Shown here one piece after another: positions 1 through 10,191 of a stretch of 64,000 nt of DNA (positions are counted from its first letter, which is position 1; each line of letters begins with the position of its first letter). The notes under the pieces are model-generated. The model had not been told where the DNA came from. It ran no database searches and saw nothing but the letters and a program-made list of their open reading frames with translations. The position numbers were made by a program, and so were the translations under genes. The stretch spans positions 186,001 through 250,000 of the forward strand of contig NZ_JAMQGO010000003.1 of assembly GCF_023703375.1 (NCBI RefSeq), read 5' to 3'. The stretch comes from Lutimaribacter degradans. Its GTDB lineage: Bacteria; Pseudomonadota; Alphaproteobacteria; Rhodobacterales; Rhodobacteraceae.

Positions 1-211
1 CGGGGCCTTCGCACAGAACGCCCGAGCCATCTACGGTAAGTTCACCGTAAATGGTTTCGACCCGGTAGAACTCACCGTCGAACCCCAACAATGTGCCGTT
101 GATTTCAACCGACCCGTCGCGCGACGTCAGGGTGACGTCTTGTGCCAGCGCCGTGAATGCCCCCAAGGCAAGGAAAAGTGCGGCGCAAAACGCCGCACGA
201 CAGTATTTCAT
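1..211 (-). CDS. N-terminus of a secreted substrate-binding/OmpA-type protein (partial)
   Basis: This is the first ~70 residues of a protein cut by the window edge. Reading leftward from an ATG at 211 it begins with a signal peptide (MKYCRAAFCAALFLALGAF, then an Ala-X-Ala cleavage site before QDVTLTS). A short beta-rich stretch follows, containing LLGFDGEFYRVET and GELTVDGSGV. From memory, this N-terminus resembles the Rhodobacterales periplasmic proteins annotated as phosphate-type substrate-binding protein fused to OmpA. The domains that would prove it lie outside the window. It is co-directional with, and about 30 nt downstream of, the membrane-anchored protein at 241-1269, so the two are probably cotranscribed. 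Confidence 0.6.
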   Translation of the reverse strand, partial: MKYCRAAFCAALFLALGAFTALAQDVTLTSRDGSVEINGTLLGFDGEFYRVETIYGELTVDGSGVLCEGP

Positions 212-240
212 GAAGGAAATGCGCCCCTGACGCTGTTGTT

Positions 241-1269
241 CTAGTTGCGGGCGATTTTCAGGTCTTGGAACAGGTTTTTCAACAACAGAATGTCACCCGA
301 TACATCGCAGGATGGCACGGTCAGCATCAGATCCTGAACTTTCAGCGTGCCTCCGACCCCAAGTTCGATCGCTTGGCCTTCGATATCCCGGTTGCAATTG
401 CCCTCAGACACCACGGCTTCGGCGCTCAGAATGACATCACCGTCCCGCGCGGCTCCAACCGGAAAGGTGTAAACCTCGGCCCGCAGCCCATCGGGAAGAT
501 CGGGGTCACCAAGCGTGGTCAGGTAACCACCTTGCCCTTCAAGTATTTGCCCGATGTCACCCGGGGCGTCGCGCCAGACATGCCCCGCATCGCCATAGTC
601 GGCACCGTATTCAAGGGCATGTACCTGGAAACCGGCATCGCCACGCCATTGCAACACGACGCGCTGATAGGCATCCAGATCATCGAGGTTGGCGCGCGCC
701 ACGGCACCCGCGCCATTCTCGAACGATGCGATGTACAGCGCATCGGACGCCAAGGCCGGCGCACGCAATTGCACATTGCCCTCGTCATCCGTCAGGACCG
801 ATATCATCATGCCGTTATGATGCAATGTCATGCGCGCGTCAGGCATACAGCTCGCACTGACAGCCAGGTCAACCATGCCAGCGGGTGCCGGCGTTGCCGT
901 CATCACCGGCTCGCACGCCTCGACCTCAGACAGGGGCACAGCGGGGGGTGACTCCGTCGCGGGCGCCTTGGCGTCCAGCGCGGCTATTTCAATTGGGGCC
1001 GGGGCTTGTGACATCTCTGTTTCGACGGCCATCGGTTTATCCGGGGCCGAGATGAAAGACACGTCGCTGACCTCTAGCTTCGGCTGCTCGGGGGCCTTGC
1101 CGGACATGGGAACAGGTGTGTCCACAGCGGCATCGCTGCGCGTATCAAGCGATGCGGTTTGCGCAGATGTGTCCGGCACGGGCTGCGGCGACCGCTGCAT
1201 TACAACCCCGATGCCAAGCGCCACGATCACCGTGCCCCCGGCCATGATATACCGTTTCGGATCAAACAT
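241..1269 (-). CDS. Membrane-anchored periplasmic protein of unknown function
   Basis: The predicted product is about 342 residues with a cytoplasmic start (MFDPKRY), one transmembrane helix at about residues 8-25 and a long Pro/Ala/Glu-rich linker. A C-terminal beta-rich region follows, with LHHNGMMISVLTDDEGNVQL as its most distinctive stretch. I chose the ATG at 1269 because GGAGG lies 5 nt upstream; an in-frame TTG 12 nt earlier overlaps that Shine-Dalgarno and is unlikely to be used. Orthologues near secA in this group are sometimes labelled 'translocase', which I take to be name transfer from the neighbour, since no translocase motif is present. It probably acts in the envelope with the adjacent signal-peptide protein. 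Function unknown. Confidence 0.75.
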   Translation of the reverse strand: MFDPKRYIMAGGTVIVALGIGVVMQRSPQPVPDTSAQTASLDTRSDAAVDTPVPMSGKAPEQPKLEVSDVSFISAPDKPMAVETEMSQAPAPIEIAALDAKAPATESPPAVPLSEVEACEPVMTATPAPAGMVDLAVSASCMPDARMTLHHNGMMISVLTDDEGNVQLRAPALASDALYIASFENGAGAVARANLDDLDAYQRVVLQWRGDAGFQVHALEYGADYGDAGHVWRDAPGDIGQILEGQGGYLTTLGDPDLPDGLRAEVYTFPVGAARDGDVILSAEAVVSEGNCNRDIEGQAIELGVGGTLKVQDLMLTVPSCDVSGDILLLKNLFQDLKIARN

Positions 1270-1386
1270 ACCGACCTCCAAAAACCGACTGGTTCAAGGA
1301 TTTGTATGCGCGGTGAAAACGGCGCCGATGTGGCGCGCATCAGGTGTTTGTCTGACGTTTCGGCAGTAACAATCTCGTCGCGGCGC

Positions 1387-4119
1387 TTAGACGACGCGAC
1401 CATGGCAATGTTTGAATTTCTTACCCGAACCGCAGGGGCAGACTTCGTTTCGGCCCGGATTTCCCCAAGTGGACGGGTCGTTTTCATCAAAACCACCCTC
1501 CAATTCGGCCACCGTGCGGGCCTCGGACTCGGCAGTGGCCTGATCCAGGGCAGCCTGTTGCGCGGCTTGCTGGGCAGCAAGCTCTTGCACCATGGCTTGC
1601 TGTTCCTGTTCGGTCAGCGGCCTGATCTGTGACAGCTTCTGCGTCACTTCGGTGCGCAGGCTATCCAGCATGGTCTCGAACAAATGGAAACTTTCCGACT
1701 TGTATTCGTTCAGCGGATCGCGCTGCGCATAGCCACGGAAGCCCACGACCGAGCGCAGATGCTCTAGCGTCAACAGGTGTTCACGCCACTTGCCATCAAT
1801 GGTTTGCAGCAGGATCTGCTTTTCGATCTGGCGCATGGTGTCGGCGCCGAATGCCTCGGCCTTTTCGGCCATCAGCTTGTCGCTGGCCTCTTCCAGACGC
1901 TCGGCAATGTCATCATCGTCCACGCCTTCCTCGTTGGCCCAGTCAATCACCGGCACGTCGATGCCAAGGTATTCGATACAGGCCGCATAAAGCCCCTCGG
2001 TATCCCATTGGTCGGCATAGGTCTTGGGCGGCATGTATTGCTCGACCAGGTCTGCGATCACCTCGTGGCGCATGTCCGCCACGATTTCCGAAAGGTCTTT
2101 CGCCTCCATGATCTCGCGGCGTTGGGCAAAGATCACCTTGCGCTGCTCATTCATGACGTCGTCGAATTTCAGCAACTGCTTGCGTATATCGAAATTTCGC
2201 CCTTCGACCTTGGCCTGCGCGCGCTCCAGCGATTTGTTCACCCATGGGTGCACGATGGCCTCGCCTTCTTTCATGCCCAGGCTCGACAACACCTTGTCCA
2301 GCCGCTCCGAGCCGAAAATGCGCATCAGGTCGTCTTCCAGCGACAGGAAAAAGGCACTGCGCCCCGGGTCGCCCTGACGGCCTGACCGGCCGCGCAGCTG
2401 GTTATCGATGCGGCGGCTTTCGTGGCGCTCGGTGGCCAGGACGAAAAGGCCGCCGGCCTCTTTCACCTTTTGCTCGTCGGCGTCGTGCTCGGCCTCGATC
2501 TTCTTGCGAATTTCCTCGGGGTCGGCATCGGGGTTGGCCTCGATCGCTTCCATGATCTGGAAATCGACGTTGCCGCCCAGCTTGATGTCCGTACCACGGC
2601 CCGCCATGTTCGTGGCGATGGTCACCGCGCCAAGGCGCCCGGCATCGGCGATGATCTGGGCCTCCTTGTCATGCTGGCGCGCGTTCAGAACATTGTGCTT
2701 GATCCCGGCCTGCGTCAGAAGCTGCGACAGATATTCCGATTTTTCGATGCTCGTGGTGCCCACAAGGGTCGGCTGACCCTTCTCGCTGGCCTCCTTGATG
2801 GTTTCCACGATAGCGGCGAATTTTTCGTCGGCGGTGCGATACACGGCATCGTCGTCGTCTTTACGGGCAATCGGCCTGTTCGTAGGCACTTCGACCACGC
2901 CAAGGCCATAGATCGTCTGGAATTCCTCGGCCTCTGTGACAGCGGTGCCGGTCATGCCGGCCAACTTGTCGTAAAGGCGGAAATAGTTCTGGAACGTCAC
3001 CTGCGCCAACGTCACGTTCTCGGGCTGGATGGGGCAGCCCTCCTTTGCCTCGATGGCCTGGTGCAACCCGTCCGACAAGCGCCGCCCCGCCATCATGCGG
3101 CCGGTAAACTCGTCAACCAGTACAACCTCGTTCTCGCCCTGCGCCCCCGGGCCGGTGGCAGGGCGCACGATGTAATCCTTGTCCCGCTGGAAAAGCTTGT
3201 GCGCGCGCAATGCCTGGTTGATGTGGTGCACGATCGTCGTGCTTTCGGGGTCATAAAGCGATTGATCCTCGGGCAGGATACCGCGCGCGTGCAACTGCTC
3301 CTCAAGCCACTCGTTGCCCTCGTCGGTGAAGGTCACGTTTTTCTGCTTTTCATCCAGTGTGAAATGCGAGTCCTGGATTTCGGGGATGAATCGGTCAATC
3401 GTCACATACAGGTCGCTACGGTCTTGCGACGGGCCCGAGATGATCAGCGGCGTACGCGCCTCATCGATCAAAATGCTGTCGACCTCGTCCACGATGGCAA
3501 AGTTGTGCCCGCGCTGCGCCATGTCCGACAGCTCGGCCTTCATGTTGTCACGCAGATAATCGAACCCGAGTTCGTTGTTCGTGGCATAGGTGATGTCGGC
3601 AGCGTAGGCCTCGCGCTTTTCGTCATCGGGCTGCTGCGGCACTACCACGCCGGTTGTCATGCCAAGCGCCGAATAAACCTTGCTCATCCAATCAGCGTCG
3701 CGTCGGGCAAGATAATCGTTCACGGTAACGATATGCACGCCCTTGCCACCAAGCGCGTTCAGGTAGGCCGGCAAGGTGGCGACCAGCGTTTTGCCCTCAC
3801 CCGTCTTCATTTCGGCGATGTTGCCCTGGTGCAGGAAAATCCCGCCCATCAGCTGCACGTCAAAGGCCCGCAGGCCCAAGGCCCGCTTGGCGCCTTCGCG
3901 GCAATTGGCAAACGCCTCGGGCAGGATGGCATCCAGCGCCTCGCCCTCTGCCACGCGCTTGCGGAACTCTTCCGTCTTCTCGATCAGGCCCGCGTCGCTG
4001 AGTTTTTCGAACTCGGGCTCCAGCGCATTGATCTTTTCAATCAGGGGGCGCGTAGCCTTGATCTTGCGGTCGTTCGGGGTGCCGAACACCTTTCGGGTGA
4101 GAGTTCCGAATCCCAGCAT
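1387..4119 (-). CDS. secA: Preprotein translocase ATPase SecA
   Basis: This is the 910-residue motor ATPase that drives secretory proteins through SecYEG at the inner membrane. Walker A (MKTGEGKT) is near residues 104-111 and the DEAD-type Walker B ([10 protein letters not shown]) is at about 211-220. The helicase motif [14 protein letters not shown] lies further on. The extreme C-terminus carries the zinc-binding SecB-interaction motif [13 protein letters not shown], which fits with secB also being in this window. The frame stays open upstream, but the ATG at 4119 begins the usual [14 protein letters not shown]-terminus and gives the family's normal length. It is divergent from the ppiC-like gene, consistent with a shared export role. 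No terminator hairpin is evident downstream. Confidence 0.98.
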   Translation of the reverse strand: MLGFGTLTRKVFGTPNDRKIKATRPLIEKINALEPEFEKLSDAGLIEKTEEFRKRVAEGEALDAILPEAFANCREGAKRALGLRAFDVQLMGGIFLHQGNIAEMKTGEGKTLVATLPAYLNALGGKGVHIVTVNDYLARRDADWMSKVYSALGMTTGVVVPQQPDDEKREAYAADITYATNNELGFDYLRDNMKAELSDMAQRGHNFAIVDEVDSILIDEARTPLIISGPSQDRSDLYVTIDRFIPEIQDSHFTLDEKQKNVTFTDEGNEWLEEQLHARGILPEDQSLYDPESTTIVHHINQALRAHKLFQRDKDYIVRPATGPGAQGENEVVLVDEFTGRMMAGRRLSDGLHQAIEAKEGCPIQPENVTLAQVTFQNYFRLYDKLAGMTGTAVTEAEEFQTIYGLGVVEVPTNRPIARKDDDDAVYRTADEKFAAIVETIKEASEKGQPTLVGTTSIEKSEYLSQLLTQAGIKHNVLNARQHDKEAQIIADAGRLGAVTIATNMAGRGTDIKLGGNVDFQIMEAIEANPDADPEEIRKKIEAEHDADEQKVKEAGGLFVLATERHESRRIDNQLRGRSGRQGDPGRSAFFLSLEDDLMRIFGSERLDKVLSSLGMKEGEAIVHPWVNKSLERAQAKVEGRNFDIRKQLLKFDDVMNEQRKVIFAQRREIMEAKDLSEIVADMRHEVIADLVEQYMPPKTYADQWDTEGLYAACIEYLGIDVPVIDWANEEGVDDDDIAERLEEASDKLMAEKAEAFGADTMRQIEKQILLQTIDGKWREHLLTLEHLRSVVGFRGYAQRDPLNEYKSESFHLFETMLDSLRTEVTQKLSQIRPLTEQEQQAMVQELAAQQAAQQAALDQATAESEARTVAELEGGFDENDPSTWGNPGRNEVCPCGSGKKFKHCHGRVV

Positions 4120-4227
4120 GATCCATCCGTTCCGGTCATTGACAAAATAGTGCGGGCCATTCGCTTGCCCGCTGTTTCCACACCGCCTAGAACGGGCGGG
4201 AAATAACAGCCAAACCGGCCACAAGGC

Positions 4228-4256
4228 TACGTAAGGGGCGGCTGGTAAAGTGTCAA
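4228..4256 (-). promoter_or_regulatory. Candidate promoter of secA
   Basis: On the minus strand a perfect -35 TTGACA (4251-4256) is followed after 17 nt by TACGTA (4228-4233), a poor -10. It lies about 110 nt upstream of the secA ATG in the secA/ppiC divergent gap (4120-4295). The -35 and spacing support it; the -10 does not. Confidence 0.35.
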
Positions 4257-4295
4257 CGTCAGGGGCCATTGGTGCCCATGAAAGGAACTGTTCTT

Positions 4296-5141
4296 ATGTC
4301 AAAACGTCTCACATTTGCTGCCGCAACCGCTTTGGCGCTGTGCCTGCCCCTGCCCGCGTTGGCCGAGGATACGCCGACATCCGAAACCGTGGTGGCCACG
4401 GTGAACGGAAAGGACATCACCCTGGGCCATATGATCCTGGTGCGCGCGAACCTGCCGCAGGATTATAACCAACTGCCCGACGAGGTGTTGTTTGACGGGA
4501 TTCTCAACCAGCTTGTGCAACAAAGCGTGCTGGCGGAAACGCTCGACGATACGCCGCGCCGCGTCGAAATGGCGGTCGAGAACGAAAAGCGGCAGCTTCT
4601 TGCCGCCGAGGCCGTCGACGACCTGCTTGCCGGCGCCATGACCGATGCGGCTCTGCAAGAAGCCTATGAAGCCCAGTATGCCAATGCCGAGCCCAGCCGC
4701 GAATGGAACGCCAGCCACATCCTCGTCGAATCCGAGGAGGAGGCTGCCGCGCTGGTCGACCGTGCCCGTGGCGGCGATGATTTTGCCCAGCTGGCCCGGG
4801 ATCACTCCACCGGACCGTCCGGCCCCAATGGCGGCGAACTGGGTTGGTTCAGTGCCGGCATGATGGTGCCCCCCTTCGAAGAGGCGGTGAACCAGCTTGA
4901 CGCCGAAGGCATTTCCGACCCGGTGCAGACCCAGTTTGGCTGGCATGTGATCCGGCTGAACGAAACCCGCCTGAAAGATGTGCCTCCACTTGAAGAGGTC
5001 CGGGAAGAGTTGGAAATGCAGCTGCAGCAACAGATTGTCGAAGCTCGCGTACAAGAACTGACCGACGCCGCCACTGTCGAACGCGCGGTCGAAGGTATCG
5101 ACAAATCGCTTCTGTCAAATATCGACCTGTTGGAGAAGTAA
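4296..5141 (+). CDS. Periplasmic parvulin-type peptidyl-prolyl isomerase
   Basis: The 281-residue product is exported: residues 1-23 are a signal peptide ending ALA before EDTPTSE. A SurA/PpiC-like helical N-terminal region (about 30-130) leads into a parvulin domain at about 137-224, with the conserved HILVE, GGELGWF and FGWHVIRL segments. It should catalyse cis-trans isomerisation of X-Pro bonds in proteins emerging from the Sec pore. The ATG at 4296 has AAGGA about 10 nt upstream and starts directly at the signal peptide; two earlier in-frame starts lack this logic. It stops 3 nt before argJ, so the two are likely cotranscribed, and it is divergent from secA. Confidence 0.93.
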   Translation: MSKRLTFAAATALALCLPLPALAEDTPTSETVVATVNGKDITLGHMILVRANLPQDYNQLPDEVLFDGILNQLVQQSVLAETLDDTPRRVEMAVENEKRQLLAAEAVDDLLAGAMTDAALQEAYEAQYANAEPSREWNASHILVESEEEAAALVDRARGGDDFAQLARDHSTGPSGPNGGELGWFSAGMMVPPFEEAVNQLDAEGISDPVQTQFGWHVIRLNETRLKDVPPLEEVREELEMQLQQQIVEARVQELTDAATVERAVEGIDKSLLSNIDLLEK

Positions 5142-5144
5142 CAG

Positions 5145-6371
5145 ATGGGCAAGGCACTGGCCGTTTCGCCGCTGGCTCCGGCCAGTTTCCCCGAGCCTCC
5201 TGCCATTGGTGGCGTTGAAATCGCCACCGTGGCGGCCGGGGTGAAATACCAGGGTCGGACAGACGTGATGTTGGCGCGACTTGCGCCGGGCACCGCGATT
5301 GCCGGTGTTTTCACGCGCTCGGCCACGCGTTCGGCCCCGGTGCTGGATTGCCAGGAAAAGATCGGCGGTGCCACTGATGAGGGCGCCGCGATTGTGGTGA
5401 ATTCGGGCAATTCAAACGCCTTCACCGGCGGGCGCGGGGTGGAATCAGTTCAGGCCATCACTCAGGCCGTGGCAAAGGCCACCGGCGTGCCGGTGGCGCG
5501 CGTGTTCACCGCATCAACCGGCGTCATCGGCGAACCATTGCCGCATGATCGCATCGTCGCCAAGCTGGGCGAATTGTCAGAGAGCCTGGCCCCCGGTCAG
5601 ATCGAGGATGCCGCCCGCGCCATAATGACAACCGATACCTTTCCCAAAGGCGCAGGCCGCACGCTTAGTATCGACGGCCAAAAGGTGGGTATTGCCGGCA
5701 TCGCCAAAGGGTCTGGGATGATCGCACCTGATATGGCGACGATGCTGGTCTATATCTTCACCGATGCCGCCATTGCGCAACCTGCATTGCAAGCCATGCT
5801 GGCGCGGCTGACGGACAAGACGTTCAACTGCATCACCGTGGATAGCGACACCTCGACATCCGACACGCTGCTTTGCGCGGCAACCGGGGCCTCGGGCGTG
5901 ACGGTCGATGATGCGCCGGAATTCGAGACCGCCTTGCACGACATCATGCTGGATTTGGCCCACCAGGTCGTGCGCGATGGCGAAGGCGCGACGAAGTTCG
6001 TCGAAGTTGCCGTTTCAGGCGCTGCCACCGATGAAGATGCGCGTACCCATGCCCTTTCCATTGCCAATTCCCCGCTGGTCAAGACGGCGCTCGCCGGCGA
6101 AGACCCGAACTGGGGTCGTATTGTCATGGCCATCGGAAAATCAGGCGCCGCCGCCGACCGTGACCGGCTGACCATACGGTTCGGCGATATCCTGGTGGCG
6201 GAAAACGGTTGGGTCGCACCCAGCTATTCCGAAGAGGCCGGAGCCGATTACATGACAAACGCTGAACTCGTTATCGCGGTCGATCTGGGTTTGGGCACGG
6301 GCAGCGCCACCGTTTGGACCTGTGACCTGACGCATGGATATATTTCGATCAACGCGGATTACCGGTCATGA
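5145..6371 (+). CDS. argJ: Bifunctional ornithine acetyltransferase / N-acetylglutamate synthase ArgJ
   Basis: ArgJ transfers the acetyl group from N-acetylornithine to glutamate, closing the cyclic arginine pathway, and can also acetylate glutamate from acetyl-CoA. The 408-residue protein has the self-cleavage site in KGSGMIAPDMATML, with the Ala198-Thr199 bond cut so that Thr199 becomes the nucleophile of the beta chain. The N-terminal half contains NSGNSNAFTG and the ASTGVIG oxyanion-hole region. The gene follows the ppiC-like gene by 3 nt, and its TGA overlaps the mutT ATG by 4 nt. argG lies elsewhere in this window at 31.4 kb. Confidence 0.97.
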   Translation: MGKALAVSPLAPASFPEPPAIGGVEIATVAAGVKYQGRTDVMLARLAPGTAIAGVFTRSATRSAPVLDCQEKIGGATDEGAAIVVNSGNSNAFTGGRGVESVQAITQAVAKATGVPVARVFTASTGVIGEPLPHDRIVAKLGELSESLAPGQIEDAARAIMTTDTFPKGAGRTLSIDGQKVGIAGIAKGSGMIAPDMATMLVYIFTDAAIAQPALQAMLARLTDKTFNCITVDSDTSTSDTLLCAATGASGVTVDDAPEFETALHDIMLDLAHQVVRDGEGATKFVEVAVSGAATDEDARTHALSIANSPLVKTALAGEDPNWGRIVMAIGKSGAAADRDRLTIRFGDILVAENGWVAPSYSEEAGADYMTNAELVIAVDLGLGTGSATVWTCDLTHGYISINADYRS

Positions 6372-6766
6372 AAATCGTGCTTGTCGCCGCCGTTGCACTG
6401 ATTGATCGCGATGGTCGCATCCTGCTGGCGCAACGCCCCGAGGGCAAATCAATGGCTGGCTTGTGGGAGTTTCCGGGCGGTAAGGTTGAGCCCGGCGAAA
6501 CCCCTGAATCGGCCCTTGTGCGCGAATTGCACGAGGAACTGGGGATCGAGACCTGGAACAGCTGCCTCGCGCCACTGACCTTTGCAAGCCACGGCTATGA
6601 TGACTTTCACTTGCTGATGCCGCTCTATGCGTGCCGGAAATGGGATGGGATTCCGCAACCGAAAGAAGGGCAAAGCCTGTCCTGGGCATATTCTCGCGAG
6701 TTGCGTGACTACCCGATGCCACCGGCCGACTTGCCGCTGATTCCGATCCTGCGTGACTGGGTGTAA
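6368..6766 (+). CDS. mutT: 8-oxo-dGTP diphosphatase (MutT-type Nudix hydrolase)
   Basis: This 132-residue Nudix protein is expected to hydrolyse 8-oxo-dGTP and so clear oxidised nucleotides from the pool. The Nudix box runs from G38 to I60 and matches GX5EX7REUXEEXGU exactly (GKVEPGE ... RELHEELGI). The FPGGKVEPGE context and the short C-terminal tail are typical of MutT. The ATG overlaps the argJ stop as ATGA, indicating translational coupling. Substrate assignment rests on size and family resemblance; another nucleotide substrate is possible. Confidence 0.9.
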   Translation: MKIVLVAAVALIDRDGRILLAQRPEGKSMAGLWEFPGGKVEPGETPESALVRELHEELGIETWNSCLAPLTFASHGYDDFHLLMPLYACRKWDGIPQPKEGQSLSWAYSRELRDYPMPPADLPLIPILRDWV

Positions 6767-6855
6767 GTCACGTAATCTTGTTGCGTAAGAGAAAATTAAG
6801 AAATTGATTATTTTCTGACAGCCTATACCTTACCTTCCCTATCAGGAGAAAAGGC

Positions 6856-6993
6856 ATGCTGCACACCATCACGATCGGAAATTACGCTTCGATTCAGGGG
6901 CTGCTTGTTCGTAAACTGCCAAACGGCAAGGTGGTCATCCGTGTTGATGACAAGGAATACGCGGGCACCCCGGTAAAACCGAAAGCCGCCTGA
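6856..6993 (+). CDS. Small uncharacterised protein (45 residues)
   Basis: A short gene encodes MLHTITIGNYASIQGLL and continues through KLPNGKVVIRV to end VKPKAA. A good Shine-Dalgarno (AGGAGA, about 9 nt upstream) precedes it and a strong hairpin terminator begins 20 nt after the stop. There is no signal peptide or membrane segment; the composition suggests a small beta-strand protein. The 89-nt gap after mutT is markedly AT-rich, so it may have its own promoter, but I could not fix a convincing -35/-10 pair. I do not recognise the family. Start, RBS and terminator together make it more likely to be real than a chance frame. Confidence 0.65.
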   Translation: MLHTITIGNYASIQGLLVRKLPNGKVVIRVDDKEYAGTPVKPKAA

Positions 6994-7012
6994 TCGACAT
7001 CAGCCAAAACAA

Positions 7013-7046
7013 AAAGGGCCGCCCAATGGCAGCCCTTCTTTTTCCC
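7013..7046. terminator. Bidirectional intrinsic terminator
   Basis: An AAGGGC...GCCCTT inverted repeat (10-bp arms with one mismatch) with a CCAAT loop is flanked by T-rich sequence on the right and A-rich sequence on the left. It can therefore end the rightward 45-residue gene transcript and the leftward infB transcript, which converge here. Confidence 0.85.
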
Positions 7047-7059
7047 TTTTCGGGTGCAT

Positions 7060-9540
7060 TTACAGCGTTCTGGTCACTTCCTCACGCTCGAAAATCTCGA
7101 TGACATCGCCCGGGCGAACATCGTCATAATTCTCGAAGGCCATACCACATTCCTGGCCCGACTGAACCTCGGGTACCTCGTCCTTGAAACGCTTGAGCGT
7201 TTTCAAGGTGCCCTCGTGGATCACGACATCATCGCGCAGCAAGCGCACACCGGCGCTGCGGCGCGCGATGCCTTCGGTAACCAGGCAACCGGCCACCTTG
7301 CCCACGCCCGTAACCTTGAACACTTCCTTGATCTGGGCATAGCCGATGAACTTTTCACGGATCTCTGCCGACAGCAGGCCGCTGGCCGCAGCTTTCACAT
7401 CGTCGACAAGGTCGTAAATCACGCTGTAATAGCGAAGTTCCACGCCCTTCTGGTTCGCCGTGTTCCGTGCCGAGGCATTGGCCCGCACATTGAAGCCGAG
7501 AATCGGCGCACCCGAAGCTTCGGCAAGGCCCACATCGGTTTCGGTGATCGCACCGACACCGGAGTGCAGAACACGCACGCGCACCTCGTCGTTGCCGATC
7601 TTGTCCATCGCCTGAACGATGGCTTCGGCCGACCCCTGCACATCTGCCTTGACCAGAATGGGCAGCTCGGTAACGGTTTCGTCTTCCTTGGCCTTGGCAA
7701 GCAACTGATCCAGCGTGGTTGCGGCACCCGCCGCGGCACGTTTGTCCTTGGCGGCCTGTTCGCGATACTCGGCGATTTCACGGGCCTGCGCCTCGGTGTC
7801 GACCACGTTCAGCACATCACCCGCCTCGGGTGTGCCGTTCAGGCCCAGAACCTCGACAGGCACGGACGGCCCGGCCTCTTTCACGCGCTCACCGCGGTCG
7901 TTGATCAAGGCGCGCACCTTGCCCCATTGTTCACCAACCACGAAAATGTCGCCCTGGCGCAGGGTGCCCTTTTGCACCAGCACCGTGGCAACCGGGCCAC
8001 GGCCCACATCCAGCTGGGCCTCGATCACGGCGCCCTCGGCGGCGCGATCGGGGTTGGCCTTCAGTTCAAGAAGCTCGGCCTGAAGTGCAATCGCCTCAAG
8101 CAATTCGTCCAGGCCCTTGCCGGTAATGGCTGATACTTCGACATCCTGCACATCGCCCGACATCGCCTCGACAACAACTTCATGCTGAAGCAGTTCTGCG
8201 CGCACCTTGTCCGGGTCGGCTGCCGGCTTGTCGCATTTGTTGATCGCGACGATCATAGGCACCTTCGCCGCCTTGGCGTGGTTGATCGCCTCGATTGTCT
8301 GCGGCATGACCGAATCGTCGGCAGCAACCACCAGCACAACGATATCCGTCACATGCGCACCGCGCGACCGCATCGATGTAAAGGCCGCGTGGCCGGGCGT
8401 GTCGAGGAACGACAGGGTCGAGCCGCTTTCGGTCGTGACCTGGTAGGCGCCAATATGCTGGGTAATACCTCCGGCCTCGCCGGCGGTAACCTTAGCGTCG
8501 CGAATCGCATCAAGAAGCGATGTCTTGCCGTGGTCGACATGGCCCATGATCGTGATGACCGGCGGGCGCGACTTCAGGTCTTCTTCCTTGTCCTCGACCT
8601 CTTTGATCACGTCTTCGACATCGGAGTCCGACACGCGGACAACCCTATGGCCGAATTCCTCGACGATCAGTTCGGCAGTATCCGCGTCGATGGACTGGTT
8701 CTGCGTGACCATCATGCCCATCTTCATCAGTTCCTTGACCACGTCGGCCGAGCGTTCGGCCATCCGGTGGGCCAGTTCGCTGACAACAATGGTTTCCGGC
8801 AACTGCACGTCGCGCACGACCTTTTCACGCTCTTGCGTGCCACCCATGGCCTTTTGGCGCATGCGCTCTTGCTTGCGCTTCATCGCGGCCATCGATTTCT
8901 GGCGGCCACCTTCGCCGCCCGAAAGCGCCTGGTTCAGCGTCAGCTTGCCCGCGCGGCGACCGCCGTCACCCTTGATCTTGCTCCGGTTGCGGTCTTCGCG
9001 TTCAACCTTGCGCGGCGGCTCTTTTTCCTTGGGCTTGCCACGCGCGGCTTCTTCGGCAGGTGCCGGCGCGGGGGCTTCGGCCTCGCGCTTGGCAACATCT
9101 TCTGCCGCGCGGCGCGCGCGATTTTCTTCCTCGGCCTTGGCGCGGGCGCGCTCTTCAGCTTCGCGCTGTTCGCGCTCTTTCTGTTCCTGCTCGGCGCGGC
9201 GGCGATCACGCTCTTCGGCGCGGGCCTTTTCCTCGGCTTCGCGCTTTGCGGCGTCTTCGGCTTCTTTCGCCTTGGCCTGCTGCAGCGCCTTCAGGCGGCG
9301 TTCCATCTCGGCATCGGAAATTCCCGCAGGCCGTTTGCCAGCGCTCGATCCGGCATGAGACTGACCGCCAGCCGCACCAGATGGCTTTGTCGTGGCGCCC
9401 GACTTGGGCTTCACAACGCGCTTGCGCTTGGTCTCCACCACGACGTTCTTGGTACGACCGTGGCTAAAGCTCTGCTTCACGTTCCCCGCACGGGGACCGC
9501 CACGTACACCCAAAGTCTTCTTTCCGTCGTTGTCGCTCAT
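7060..9540 (-). CDS. infB: Translation initiation factor IF-2
   Basis: IF-2 is the GTPase that brings formyl-Met-tRNA to the 30S subunit and promotes 50S joining. The 826-residue protein starts with basic low-complexity sequence, then a long Ala/Glu/Arg-rich charged region (about 75-190), usual for alphaproteobacteria. The conserved IF2-N helical segment lies at about 240-310. The G domain has GHVDHGKT (333-340), DTPGH (380-384) and NKCD (434-437), followed by domains II-IV. It is the last gene of rimP-nusA-ylxR-infB, and its ATG overlaps the preceding stop by 4 nt. The transcript ends at the shared hairpin at 7013-7046. Confidence 0.98.
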   Translation of the reverse strand: MSDNDGKKTLGVRGGPRAGNVKQSFSHGRTKNVVVETKRKRVVKPKSGATTKPSGAAGGQSHAGSSAGKRPAGISDAEMERRLKALQQAKAKEAEDAAKREAEEKARAEERDRRRAEQEQKEREQREAEERARAKAEEENRARRAAEDVAKREAEAPAPAPAEEAARGKPKEKEPPRKVEREDRNRSKIKGDGGRRAGKLTLNQALSGGEGGRQKSMAAMKRKQERMRQKAMGGTQEREKVVRDVQLPETIVVSELAHRMAERSADVVKELMKMGMMVTQNQSIDADTAELIVEEFGHRVVRVSDSDVEDVIKEVEDKEEDLKSRPPVITIMGHVDHGKTSLLDAIRDAKVTAGEAGGITQHIGAYQVTTESGSTLSFLDTPGHAAFTSMRSRGAHVTDIVVLVVAADDSVMPQTIEAINHAKAAKVPMIVAINKCDKPAADPDKVRAELLQHEVVVEAMSGDVQDVEVSAITGKGLDELLEAIALQAELLELKANPDRAAEGAVIEAQLDVGRGPVATVLVQKGTLRQGDIFVVGEQWGKVRALINDRGERVKEAGPSVPVEVLGLNGTPEAGDVLNVVDTEAQAREIAEYREQAAKDKRAAAGAATTLDQLLAKAKEDETVTELPILVKADVQGSAEAIVQAMDKIGNDEVRVRVLHSGVGAITETDVGLAEASGAPILGFNVRANASARNTANQKGVELRYYSVIYDLVDDVKAAASGLLSAEIREKFIGYAQIKEVFKVTGVGKVAGCLVTEGIARRSAGVRLLRDDVVIHEGTLKTLKRFKDEVPEVQSGQECGMAFENYDDVRPGDVIEIFEREEVTRTL

Positions 9541-10169
9541 GTGCGTCTTTTATCCTTTCCGGCAGAATCCCCGCCGTCTAAGAGGCGCAGACCCTTGAGT
9601 CTTGCGGCTTCCTCTACAACACGTGGCGCCAAACCACCAGCGGCAAGCGCAACGTGTATAACGTTTTGTCGCCCAAAGGCCAATCCAAGCTCGTCGGCCG
9701 TCAACCAACCGATGAATCGCCCGCCCTGCGGCGTCGACAGCTTTGACTTGCCCCGGCCCGAACCGTCACTGGCCTGGATCAGCACCTCGGCCTCGTCCTT
9801 GGCCAGCCAATCCTTGACCTTCTCGAACCCGGCCACGGCGCCGCCGCTTTTCCGGGCAAGACCCAACAGGTCGACAACCCGCCGGGCCAGCATTGCCTCG
9901 ACGCGCTCGGCCAGATCGTCGGGCGCGTTCACCTTGGTCCGCGCAGCGCGCGAGAAAAGGCCCTTGCGTGCCGCCTTGTCAATGGCCGCGCGATCCGCGC
10001 TGACCCAGATACCCCGACCGGGCAGCTTTTCGGCCAGGTCGGGCACGATGGTGGCATCTGGCCCGACGACGAACCGGATCAGCCCGGCCTTGGGCGCGGT
10101 TTCACCGGTGACGATGCACTTGCGTTCCGCGCCGTCAACCGACGCTTTCTTTTTCCCGCCCCGCGTCAT
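9537..10169 (-). CDS. YlxR-type RNA-binding protein fused to an L7Ae-like domain
   Basis: The 210-residue product combines two small RNA-binding modules. The first is a YlxR/DUF448 domain at about residues 14-90 (RKCIVTGE, then IRFVV and [11 protein letters not shown]). The second is an L7Ae/L30e-like domain at about 100-190 ([18 protein letters not shown], then LIQASD). This fusion between nusA and infB is characteristic of alphaproteobacteria. I chose the ATG at 10169, which directly precedes the basic [10 protein letters not shown] leader; the frame extends further upstream but would overlap nusA. The stop overlaps the infB start by 4 nt. A role in ribosome or transcription-translation function is inferred from the family and the operon. 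Confidence 0.9.
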   Translation of the reverse strand: MTRGGKKKASVDGAERKCIVTGETAPKAGLIRFVVGPDATIVPDLAEKLPGRGIWVSADRAAIDKAARKGLFSRAARTKVNAPDDLAERVEAMLARRVVDLLGLARKSGGAVAGFEKVKDWLAKDEAEVLIQASDGSGRGKSKLSTPQGGRFIGWLTADELGLAFGRQNVIHVALAAGGLAPRVVEEAARLKGLRLLDGGDSAGKDKRRT

Positions 10170-10191
10170 GCGTGCGCCCCCGAGACCTGGG

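Noticed and set aside
2422..4206. A 594-codon plus-strand frame opposite secA
   Set aside because: It is a codon-bias shadow of secA: no ribosome site, no recognisable motif, and it runs past the secA start into the promoter.
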